From Novosphingobium sp. PP1Y (GTDB lineage: Bacteria > Pseudomonadota > Alphaproteobacteria > Sphingomonadales > Sphingomonadaceae): DNA of 64,000 nucleotides. The notes under the pieces are model-generated. The model did no database searches, was not told where the DNA came from, and saw only the letters and a list, made by a program, of their open reading frames with translations. The stretch covers positions 2,121,001-2,185,000 of the forward strand of contig NC_015580.1 in the NCBI RefSeq assembly GCF_000253255.1, given 5' to 3'. Below are positions 1 to 7,003 of the stretch, in pieces (positions within the stretch are counted from its first letter, which is position 1; every line of letters starts with the position of its first letter). The position numbers were made by a program, and so were the translations under genes.

Positions 1-858
1 ATGTGCGACGATACCGCCGGGTTTCAGCAGGCGGGCACATTCGGCCATGATCGCCTCGATGCCGGCAGGGCTTGTCTCGTGCAGAACGACGCAAGTGAAG
101 ACGCAGTCGAAGCTTTCGTCTTCGTAGGGGGCTCTTTCGGCATTGCCCTGCGTGAAGTGAATGTCGACGTCCAGATATGCGGCCCGCGCGTGGGCATAGC
201 GCAACATCGAGGCGCCGACGTCGAGCGCGTGAACTTCGGCCTGTGGAAATGCCTTTGCAAGCGGGACGGCCGAGGCACCGATCCCGCAACCCAGTTCGAG
301 GATGCGCTTGGGGGCGCGGCCGGGCCAGCGTGTCTTGAGGTGCGAGGCGAGTGTCCATCCGCGCCCGTCGTTGAGAAGACCGCCGTTGCGCCCGAGCATG
401 TAGACCGCTCCGCCGCGATCCATCAGCGCTCCTTGGGCGACGCCTTCGATGTCCGCACCGTAACCGCCCGGCATGAGATGTACGTCGCGATCAGCCAGGT
501 ACTCGGGTTGTTTGGTCTGCGGATCGAGGGTCAACGAACCGCGGACCGGTGCCGATCGCGCCGCTGCGTCGAGGTCGCCTCTCTGCCTGTCCACGCTTGC
601 TCCGACAAGCGACCAGAGCAGTTCCTGGCTGGCCCTGCGCAAGGAAAGGTAGCCGCCGAAGCTCTCGCTTTCCTGCAGCAGCCGGTATGTCGTTTCCGCA
701 CGGGAATTGTGGCCTTCGCCCGGATCGAGGCATTCGGCGCTCTTGGCAATCGAGGGCTCCAGTGTGCCGGCGATGTAGGTCTTCAGGTCGCGCACGAAGA
801 GCTGTTCGGCCCTTTCGTCATGATTGGTGCGCGCAAGCATTGCATGGCCTTCAGTCAT
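1..858 (-). CDS. Class I SAM-dependent methyltransferase (3' end outside window)
   Basis: The first 286 codons of a gene that continues off the left edge; the frame is open throughout. The glycine-rich SAM motif I (ILELGCGIGASAVPLA) lies about residues 199-214. An acidic motif II follows (VHALDVGASML), then a post-II region with a DCVFTCVVLHE segment and LLKPGG, the classic order of a Rossmann-fold class I methyltransferase. The roughly 190-residue N-terminal part has no motif I recognise. It may be a substrate-binding helical domain. The ATG at 858 overlaps the stop of the upstream coiled-coil gene by 8 bases, and a symporter lies further upstream, so the three genes look co-transcribed leftwards. 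The methylated substrate cannot be read from sequence; a small molecule linked to the neighbouring catabolic genes is an inference. Confidence 0.85.
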   Translation of the reverse strand, partial: MTEGHAMLARTNHDERAEQLFVRDLKTYIAGTLEPSIAKSAECLDPGEGHNSRAETTYRLLQESESFGGYLSLRRASQELLWSLVGASVDRQRGDLDAAARSAPVRGSLTLDPQTKQPEYLADRDVHLMPGGYGADIEGVAQGALMDRGGAVYMLGRNGGLLNDGRGWTLASHLKTRWPGRAPKRILELGCGIGASAVPLAKAFPQAEVHALDVGASMLRYAHARAAYLDVDIHFTQGNAERAPYEDESFDCVFTCVVLHETSPAGIEAIMAECARLLKPGGIVAH

Positions 859-1162
859 GGGGCGATCCTTTCCGGGCTTGCTCGGCCTCGCGTGCGGCTG
901 CATCGCGCAGGGGATGCATCACCTTGGCGATGAGATCCGCGCGCAGACCGTCGCGACGTTCTGCGTCGTTTTCGTTCGGTTCGAAATGCTCAACCGAATC
1001 CGCATCGAGCATGCCAGACGCTTCGAGCAGGACTTCGAGTGTATCGATACGCTCACGCATCGCCGCAACCTGTGAGGTAAGCGCCACGATCATGCCGAGC
1101 AGGCGGTCTTCTCCCTGGCTCATGCCCGGGACGGCGAGGCGGCGTTGGTACGGTCGGTCCAT
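851..1162 (-). CDS. Small hypothetical coiled-coil protein (103 aa)
   Basis: A 103-residue protein starting MDRPYQRRLAVPGMSQ. The middle part (about residues 20-50, LLGMIVALTSQVAAMRERID) has heptad-like hydrophobic spacing typical of a short coiled coil, and the rest is acidic/basic and helix-prone. It has no signal peptide and no catalytic motif that I recognise. It starts 5 bases after the symporter stop and its end overlaps the methyltransferase start by 8 bases, so translational coupling is likely. A role as an accessory or oligomerisation partner of the methyltransferase is only a guess from this arrangement. The gene is easy to miss because a longer unrelated frame covers the same bases. 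Confidence 0.7.
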   Translation of the reverse strand: MDRPYQRRLAVPGMSQGEDRLLGMIVALTSQVAAMRERIDTLEVLLEASGMLDADSVEHFEPNENDAERRDGLRADLIAKVMHPLRDAAAREAEQARKGSPHD

Positions 1163-1167
1163 GGATG

Positions 1168-2553
1168 TCAGTCTCCCGCAGTTGGTTCGCCGCGAAGGGT
1201 CATCGTGCGCTCGTCCAGCGGATAGAAACGCATCGCAACGATGCTCAAGACCAGGAAGGCGGTCGAAAAGATACTGTAGCACAGTGCAATGCCAAGGACC
1301 GCGCTTTGCGGCTGAGCAACCGTGATGCCGCCCTTGGCTTCGATATAGCCGAACAGGCCGAGGATGATGCCGGTCAGCGAGGCGCCGATCGCCTGCCCCA
1401 GCTTCTCGACCATGATGTAGAGCCCCGCGAAGCTGCCCTCGATGCGATTGCCGGTGCGCAGATACTGGAACTGCATGGTATCCGGCAACATCGACTGGCT
1501 GATCATCACGATTCCGCCGTTGCCGAGGCCGGCCAGCAGGCCGATGGCGATCACCATCCATTCCGGCGTGCCGTGGCCGAGCGGGAACCACATGATCCAG
1601 ACGCAAGCCGTGAACACGCCGCCGAAAGTGTAGGCCGTACGCTTGCCGACCCGCCGGGCCAACCATAACCAGCCCGGCTGCGCGATCACCGTCCCGATGG
1701 TGAGGGTGAGATAGATCGTGCCGAGCCATTCGTCGGACATGCCCAGGCTGCGTTGCACGAAGAACGGGGCCGATGCGGTATGCAGCGCCGCAGCGCTCAG
1801 GAGCATCAGCTTGGCGATCTGGAGGATGACGAAGGGCCGGTTGCGCGACGCAAGCTTGAGCTGTTGGCGGTAGGGAATGTGCTTGCGCGCATCGACTGGC
1901 CGCAGGCGCGCCCGCGAAGTCATGAAGAAGCAGCCCATCAGGATCGCGAATATCACGATGCCCATGATCACGCCCATCGCGCGGTGACCGGCCAGACCGC
2001 CGCCAAAATAGGCAATCAGCGAGGCCGTCGCAAACCCCCCCAGCATGTTGCCAAGCGATCCGTTGACGACGCGAAACGACATCAGCTTCGATCGTTCATG
2101 TGCGTTGTCGGTCATTTCGGCCGGCATCGTCATGTAGGGTACGGCAAAGATCGCATAGGACGTTGCGTGGAGCAGCAGCAGTCCCGCCAGCATGGTAATC
2201 GCAGCGCCCTCGGTAGGCACAACCGGCATGTTGAAAGCGAGCATGAAGATCAGCCCGCAGCCGAATGCACCTGCCATCAGGAAGGGGCGCCGGCGGCCCC
2301 AGCGCGAATTGAAGCGGTCGCTCCACGAACCGATCAGGGGATCGGCTACGGCGTCATAGATCTTGGCCAGTGCGAAGATCGTTCCCGCGACCTCGGCGGG
2401 GACGGCCATGTAGTCGGTCATGAAGCGTAGCAGGAGATAGCTGCCCACCATGTATGCGGTGATGCCGAGCGTCCCCAGACCCCATCCGAAGTAGATGCCA
2501 AGGGGCAGCGGCGCCGCCTGATCCTGCTGCCCGAAAGTGGCCTCGTGCTTCAT
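1168..2553 (-). CDS. GPH/MelB-type cation symporter, MFS fold (461 aa)
   Basis: A 12-helix major facilitator of the glycoside-pentoside-hexuronide:cation symporter (MFS_2) type. After MKHEATFGQQDQ the protein enters membrane segments at once (LGIYFGWGLGTLGITAYMVG). The family signature around loop 2-3 is present (YDAVADPLIGSWSDR, then SRWGRRRPFLMAGA). MelB-like proteins carry the sodium- or proton-binding Asp in this region. The chosen ATG at 2553 is the last Met before the first helix; an upstream ATG at 2703 would add a non-membrane extension running into the divergent promoter. The gene reads leftwards into the small coiled-coil and methyltransferase genes. It is divergent from the M24 hydrolase gene, so import of a substrate for the neighbouring hydrolases is plausible, but that substrate is unknown. 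Confidence 0.88.
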   Translation of the reverse strand: MKHEATFGQQDQAAPLPLGIYFGWGLGTLGITAYMVGSYLLLRFMTDYMAVPAEVAGTIFALAKIYDAVADPLIGSWSDRFNSRWGRRRPFLMAGAFGCGLIFMLAFNMPVVPTEGAAITMLAGLLLLHATSYAIFAVPYMTMPAEMTDNAHERSKLMSFRVVNGSLGNMLGGFATASLIAYFGGGLAGHRAMGVIMGIVIFAILMGCFFMTSRARLRPVDARKHIPYRQQLKLASRNRPFVILQIAKLMLLSAAALHTASAPFFVQRSLGMSDEWLGTIYLTLTIGTVIAQPGWLWLARRVGKRTAYTFGGVFTACVWIMWFPLGHGTPEWMVIAIGLLAGLGNGGIVMISQSMLPDTMQFQYLRTGNRIEGSFAGLYIMVEKLGQAIGASLTGIILGLFGYIEAKGGITVAQPQSAVLGIALCYSIFSTAFLVLSIVAMRFYPLDERTMTLRGEPTAGD

Positions 2554-2619
2554 TGCATAATTTCCATCGCTTCCGGTTAGGCCATCACGGCGCCCACTGG
2601 CATAGAGGCCTTGCCGCCC

Positions 2620-2636
2620 TATCCACGCTGCGGATA
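2620..2636. promoter_or_regulatory. Candidate IclR-type operator in divergent symporter/M24 promoter
   Basis: TATCCACGCTGCGGATA is an inverted repeat (TATCCAC / GCGGATA, 3-bp centre, six of seven positions matching). It lies in the 162-bp gap between the symporter start (2553) and the M24 start (2716). The half-site TATCCGC recurs three times at the start of the iclR gene (5962-6027), which suggests a shared regulator. This is inference from motif recurrence only. Confidence 0.4.
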
Positions 2637-2715
2637 ATGACTGCGGCTGCGCGTTGTAGCGGGCAAGATCCCACCTAGACCCGGGGCCGTACATCAGCAG
2701 CAAAGAGTCCGGATC

Positions 2716-4002
2716 ATGCTACTCAATCGCGAACGTGCCAATCAGGTCATGGACCGTCACGGGTTGGACGGACTCGTGGCCGCCTTTCGCGAGAATATCT
2801 ACTATCTTTCCGACTATTGGGGCACGATGTTCCTCATGTCGCGCAACTACACGCTCTACGCGTTGCTGCCGCGCGACGAGAATGCTCCGGCGGCATTGGT
2901 GATGCCGGGAACCGGAGTCTATCACCTCGAACATTGTCCGACCTGGATGCCCAACGTCGCGACTTTCATCACGCGCGTCGCGCCCAAGACACAGGCGCGC
3001 GACTACGAGTTTTCAACCGAAGAACTCGATCTGGACCAGGTCGTCTCGGCAGATACGATCGACAGGAACACGCCGCTTACGCCCTTTCCCACGCGCGAGA
3101 ATGCAGCGATGGCACCGCGTGACCGGCAATTGCTCGATCGCTATGCCGCGCACCAGGGAAGCTCCGAGACGACTGCGACGCGCGCGTTGGCCCGCGCCAT
3201 TCGCGAAGCTGGACTGGCCGACAAGCGCCTGGGCTTCGACGATCCGCGCGTGCTCGGCTGGCTCCACGAGATCGGTCTTGAAGACCTTGAGGGCATGGAC
3301 GCTCTCAACGTATTCAAGGAGATCCGTATGGTGAAGAGTCCTGCGGAGATCGAACTTCTGCGCACTGCAGGCCGGGTCGGGGAGACCGTCCTGAACGGCG
3401 TGATCGACCGGATGGAAGTGGGCATGCCGCTCGAGGCGCTCTCGGACATCCATGCCCGCCTTGCTGCAGAACACGGCTGCCGTTCGGAGTGGATCATCGC
3501 CAACATCCGCGGCCTCGCAACCGGGAAAGTGGAAGCAGGCGAACTCATCAAGCTCGACAGCGTGACCAGCTACAAGCAGTATCGCGGCGATGTCGGACGT
3601 TCAGTGCTGTTCGGTGAGCCGGACGCGGAGATGCTGCGGCGTTTCGAGGCGGTCAATCGCGGGCTGCAGGTCGCCTATGAGAACATCCGGCCGGGCAAGA
3701 CCTTCAAGGAAATCGTCGACCTCACGCTCAAGACCGTTCACGCGGAGGGTTTCCCCGGCTTCGTCATCGCCGGGCCGCATAGCGTCGGCCTCGAGCATAC
3801 CGATCATCCGGTCTCGGTAGGGGCCGAGATGCCGGGCCATCATCACCTCACGTTCGAGGAGAACATGGTCTTCACGCTGGACATGCCCTACCACGAATTC
3901 GGTTGGGGCACGACGCATGTCGAGGACATGATGATCGTTCGCAAGGATGGCTGCGAGGCGATTACTTCGATGGATACCGCCTTGCGGGTAAAGCCGGTCT
4001 AG
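2716..4002 (+). CDS. M24 family metallohydrolase (creatinase/prolidase fold, 428 aa)
   Basis: Two-domain pita-bread-fold protein. A creatinase-like N-terminal domain (about residues 5-150, NIYYLSDYWG near residue 27) is followed by an M24 catalytic domain (about 205-425). Four of the five canonical metal ligands of M24 peptidases are recognisable: D281 (IKLDSV), D292 (GDVGRS), H355 (GPHSVGLEH) and E403 (HVEDMM). The usual first glutamate of the C-terminal pair appears as D389 (FTLDMP). M24 members include Xaa-Pro peptidases, creatinase and some non-peptidase hydrolases, so the reaction cannot be fixed. The divergent symporter and the nearby amidohydrolase and lactonase favour a small-molecule amide/amidine substrate. 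Its stop shares a CTAG with the convergent lactonase gene. Confidence 0.85.
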   Translation: MLLNRERANQVMDRHGLDGLVAAFRENIYYLSDYWGTMFLMSRNYTLYALLPRDENAPAALVMPGTGVYHLEHCPTWMPNVATFITRVAPKTQARDYEFSTEELDLDQVVSADTIDRNTPLTPFPTRENAAMAPRDRQLLDRYAAHQGSSETTATRALARAIREAGLADKRLGFDDPRVLGWLHEIGLEDLEGMDALNVFKEIRMVKSPAEIELLRTAGRVGETVLNGVIDRMEVGMPLEALSDIHARLAAEHGCRSEWIIANIRGLATGKVEAGELIKLDSVTSYKQYRGDVGRSVLFGEPDAEMLRRFEAVNRGLQVAYENIRPGKTFKEIVDLTLKTVHAEGFPGFVIAGPHSVGLEHTDHPVSVGAEMPGHHHLTFEENMVFTLDMPYHEFGWGTTHVEDMMIVRKDGCEAITSMDTALRVKPV

Positions 4003-5036
4003 GCTGTTCCGGGCACCATTGCGCGGTCCAGTCCGGGCCGCGGCCATGCAAGGCTGACGATCCGCCCGGTGCTGGAGAGGCAGGCGAGGACCTCGCGTCG
4101 ATCCTCTCCTGCGAAGGCCAGGGCGGTCACTGCAAAATCGGGCAGGGCGATGAGCGCCTGCAAGATCCCACCCGGTGAAACCACCGCGATCCCCCCTGGC
4201 CTGACGCAGCCGATCAGCGTGGTTCCATCCTCGTCGCACACGATATTGTCGAGGATCATCGCTCCCGGCAGCCGCGCGAAGACCGCAGCCGGCCCCAGCG
4301 TGTCGCCGCGCGCCGGCAACTTGAGTACCGTGCGCGCCTTGGACAGGACGACGAGCAGATCGCCATCGGGCGTACGGCAAAGGCCGTTCGGGGCATCGAG
4401 CGGGTGGAGCACTCGCTCGATGCGGCTTCCATCCAGCCGTGCATGATAAAGCGCACCGGGGTCCTGGCCTGTAGGGCGCAACTTGCCGGTATCGGTGAAC
4501 CAGAAGCCACCGAGGCCGTCGAGGATGAGATCGTTCGGGCCGTTGAGCGCAGCGCCGTCGCACTGCGTATAGAGTGATTCTACTGCACCGTCCGGCGCGA
4601 CCCGCACGATGCGGCCGGGGGCGAGGTCGGCAGGTAATCCGGCAACACGCAAGCCTTGCTCCGTCCGGCGAAAGGCGATGCCCCCGTTGTCTGCCACGAG
4701 GACCGATCCGTCCGGCAGCAGCGCCGCGCCGTTTGGCCCGGGGCCCGGGCGGGCCGTGATCTCCTGCCTTCCCCTCCTGTCGATGCGCAGCAGGGTTCCG
4801 CCGGCAATCTCGACGCAGCCGATTGCGCCGTCGGGATATGTGAACAGGCCTTCGGGGAACTTGAGCCCCTTCGCTATCGTCCTGACCCCGTCTGGCAGAG
4901 CTTCCCGCGCAAGACCGCGCCGGGACGCGCCTGCGGCGGCAAGCAGGCAAGCTGTCCTTGCCAGCACCGATCTGCGGGTCAGCGAACGGACGCCTGCCCG
5001 CGCTTGTGCACATGATCCAAGGAAGCGTCCTGTCAT
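3999..5036 (-). CDS. Exported SMP-30/gluconolactonase-like protein (345 aa)
   Basis: A beta-propeller protein of the SMP-30/gluconolactonase/LRE family. The N-terminus carries a twin-arginine-like signal (LTRRSVLARTACLLAAAG, about residues 19-36) followed by a small-residue stretch, so export to the periplasm by Tat is likely. Propeller blades are visible as repeated G-x-L-Y/F elements: FPEGLFTYPDGAIGCVE, NGAALLPDGSVLVADNG, LNGPNDLILDGLGGFWFTD, and APNGLCRTPDGDLLVVLS. The GPNDL/GGFWFTDTG region corresponds to the metal site of calcium- or zinc-dependent lactonases. The gene converges on the M24 gene with shared stop codons. It probably hydrolyses a lactone or cyclic ester; the exact substrate is unknown. 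Confidence 0.83.
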   Translation of the reverse strand: MTGRFLGSCAQARAGVRSLTRRSVLARTACLLAAAGASRRGLAREALPDGVRTIAKGLKFPEGLFTYPDGAIGCVEIAGGTLLRIDRRGRQEITARPGPGPNGAALLPDGSVLVADNGGIAFRRTEQGLRVAGLPADLAPGRIVRVAPDGAVESLYTQCDGAALNGPNDLILDGLGGFWFTDTGKLRPTGQDPGALYHARLDGSRIERVLHPLDAPNGLCRTPDGDLLVVLSKARTVLKLPARGDTLGPAAVFARLPGAMILDNIVCDEDGTTLIGCVRPGGIAVVSPGGILQALIALPDFAVTALAFAGEDRREVLACLSSTGRIVSLAWPRPGLDRAMVPGTA

Positions 5037-5192
5037 CGCGGTATCCTAGCAGCCTGGGGGCTCGCTTGAGGAGGAGGGCAGCGTCCCTCTCCACCCTGTG
5101 GACATTCTATGGCTTCGTCCCGCGCAGATCCGATGTCAGCGAGTAGGGTAGGCGGCGGCGTCAGCGCCATCAGATCAGGAGATTGCGATACG

Positions 5193-5873
5193 ATGCCACG
5201 CGGCACGAAAATGGCCAGTGACACGCGCACCGCGAAGGAGATCTTCGAAAGCGTCATGGCCGATCCGCAACGCGCCCGCTTCGGCTTTGGGCGCAAGCTG
5301 GCAGTGGTCAATGTCGACTTCCAGAATGCCTACACGCGGATCGACGAGTTCAGCACCGCTTACGAAGCCGATCCGCGGCAGATCGAATTCACCAATCAGA
5401 TTTCCCACCTCGCTCGTGAATGCGCGATGCCGGTGGTCTGGACGCAAGTGGCTTACATGGGAACCGGCGCCGATGCCGGGATCTGGGGACGGCGGACCAA
5501 TACGCCTGACAGTCTCGAGAACATCAAGCGCGGCAGCAGGCGTCACGACTTCGATGTGCGCTGCGAGATAGATCCGTCGGTCGATGCGATCTTCGACAAG
5601 CGCATGCCAAGCGCATTCTTCGAAACGCCGCTGGGAAGTTATCTCACGTCGCACGATGTCGACACCGTGGTCGTTACCGGTGGCTCCACTTCGGGCTGTG
5701 TTCGCGCTACTGCAGTCGACGCGCTGAGCCGGGGGTACCGGACGATCGTTCCGATCGAGACCTGTGCCGACAAGCACGAGAGTTTCCACTATGCGAACCT
5801 TACCGATCTGCAGCTGAAATATGCCGATGTCCTGCCGGTCAGCGAGGTGATCGAATGGCTTGAGTCGCGGTAG
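5193..5873 (+). CDS. Isochorismatase-fold cysteine amidohydrolase (226 aa)
   Basis: Isochorismatase/nicotinamidase superfamily protein with the full catalytic triad: D42 (VNVDFQNAY), K136 (FDKRMPSAF) and C169 (GGSTSGCVRATAVDA), including the cis-peptide-type GGSTSGC element. The long insertion between strands and the FFETPLGSYL segment resemble N-carbamoylsarcosine amidase and maleamate amidase rather than true isochorismatase. Upstream in-frame ATGs exist at 5109 and later, but 5193 follows AGGAG (5177-5181) at good spacing and lacks the low-complexity extension. It likely removes ammonia from an amide or carbamoyl group. Together with the creatinase-fold M24 protein it hints at metabolism of a guanidino/ureido compound, though no other creatinine-pathway gene is visible. 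Confidence 0.87.
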   Translation: MPRGTKMASDTRTAKEIFESVMADPQRARFGFGRKLAVVNVDFQNAYTRIDEFSTAYEADPRQIEFTNQISHLARECAMPVVWTQVAYMGTGADAGIWGRRTNTPDSLENIKRGSRRHDFDVRCEIDPSVDAIFDKRMPSAFFETPLGSYLTSHDVDTVVVTGGSTSGCVRATAVDALSRGYRTIVPIETCADKHESFHYANLTDLQLKYADVLPVSEVIEWLESR

Positions 5874-5961
5874 CCGGTCGATCCGTTTGCTCCGTGAGCC
5901 GAGAAAATCGGCCGCGGCGCCGGGCTTTCCCGCCGATGAAATGAAGAAACTGTAAGGGTTT

Positions 5962-6027
5962 TATCCGCCAGGCGATCAAAGGGCTATAAGTTTATCCGCA
6001 TGGCATTCAGAAATGCGGAATATCCGC
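5962..6027 (+). promoter_or_regulatory. Repeated TATCCGC motif at the iclR start (candidate autoregulatory operator)
   Basis: TATCCGC occurs at 5962-5968, 5993-5999 and 6021-6027. The last copy is half of a perfect inverted repeat GCGGA-ATA-TCCGC (6015-6027). A second inverted pair, TCCGCAT (5995-6001) and ATGCGGA (6013-6019), spans an 11-bp centre. The array overlaps the first possible ATG of iclR (6013), typical of autoregulation. A related site is at 2620-2636. Function is inferred. Confidence 0.5.
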
Positions 6028-6822
6028 AGCATGAACAATGACAAACCGATCCGCGCCCTCAGTCGAGGTTTGGCTGTCCTTCAGGCCATCAACCGAGGCG
6101 GTTCGCTGACCCTCATGCAGATCGCCCGGGCTTCACAGGTTCCCTATCCCACGGCGAGCCGCCTGGTTCATTCGCTCATGCACGAAGGACTGATCGAGCA
6201 GGAGCCCGACCGCAAGCGCTACCGGCCGACCGCATTGGTCCAGACGCTCTCCAACGGATTCCAGGGCGACGGCATCCTCATCCAGGCGGCCCGGCCTCAT
6301 ATCATCGACCTGACGCGGCGCGTGGGCTGGCCGATCACGCTTTCGACCCGGGTCGGCCATTCGATGGTCATTCGCGATTCCACGCATTCGATCACGGCGC
6401 TGACCTTCAATACCTATCATCCGGGCTATTCGATGCCGATACTGGAGGCCGCTGCAGGTCACGCGACGCTCGCCTACATGAGCGATGAGGACCGCGAGCA
6501 ACTGCTGGAAAGCATGAAGCTCTTGCCTAAGATCGAGTCCCCGGGAATCCTCGAGATGTTTCAGAAGGAGGAACTGGCCAGCCGTATTCGCGCGGAGGGT
6601 TACGCGGCTCGCATGTTCAATCAGTTCACGGCCAATCCGGGCAAGACATCGTCGATTGCAGTGCCGATCCTGCGTGATGCAGAGGTTGTCGGCGCACTGA
6701 CCCTCGCCTTTTTTGTCAGGGCCGCGAAGATGGATCAGGCTGAAGCCAGCTTTGTTCGGCCCTTGCAGGAAACGGCCACGAATATTGCACAATCGCTGTG
6801 CGATGTAGAGACAAGGCATTGA
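6013..6822 (+). CDS. IclR family transcriptional regulator (269 aa)
   Basis: Standard IclR layout: an N-terminal winged helix-turn-helix (about residues 14-75, with ALSRGLAVLQAINRGG and the recognition-helix region YPTASRLVHSLMHEGLIEQ), then an effector-binding GAF-like domain (about 85-265) containing YAARMFNQFT and TSSIAVPIL. Such proteins bind palindromic operators and respond to small aromatic or organic acids. ATG 6013 has no good Shine-Dalgarno and lies inside the motif array; ATG 6031 (MNNDKPIRA) is an equally possible start. It sits between the amidohydrolase and the TonB receptor, all rightwards, and is the obvious local regulator of this cluster. Confidence 0.9.
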   Translation: MRNIRSMNNDKPIRALSRGLAVLQAINRGGSLTLMQIARASQVPYPTASRLVHSLMHEGLIEQEPDRKRYRPTALVQTLSNGFQGDGILIQAARPHIIDLTRRVGWPITLSTRVGHSMVIRDSTHSITALTFNTYHPGYSMPILEAAAGHATLAYMSDEDREQLLESMKLLPKIESPGILEMFQKEELASRIRAEGYAARMFNQFTANPGKTSSIAVPILRDAEVVGALTLAFFVRAAKMDQAEASFVRPLQETATNIAQSLCDVETRH

Positions 6823-7003
6823 ATTCTTTGTCATAAGGATGACGCATTTACAGCTTTTTGCGTCGTAGTTTTTTCTCGCGCAGTGGATAGTGTGCGCTTG
6901 CAGGCTGGGGTCATGGCAAACTTTGCATCACACTAAATAAATAAATCAAGAAAATGTGGGGCAGGGCGAAGCACTTGCTATGGCGTTGATGAGGGCATCT
7001 AAC

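Noticed and set aside
1..933. Long plus-strand frame at the left edge
   Set aside because: It is antisense to the methyltransferase frame, which has clear SAM motifs and no stop.
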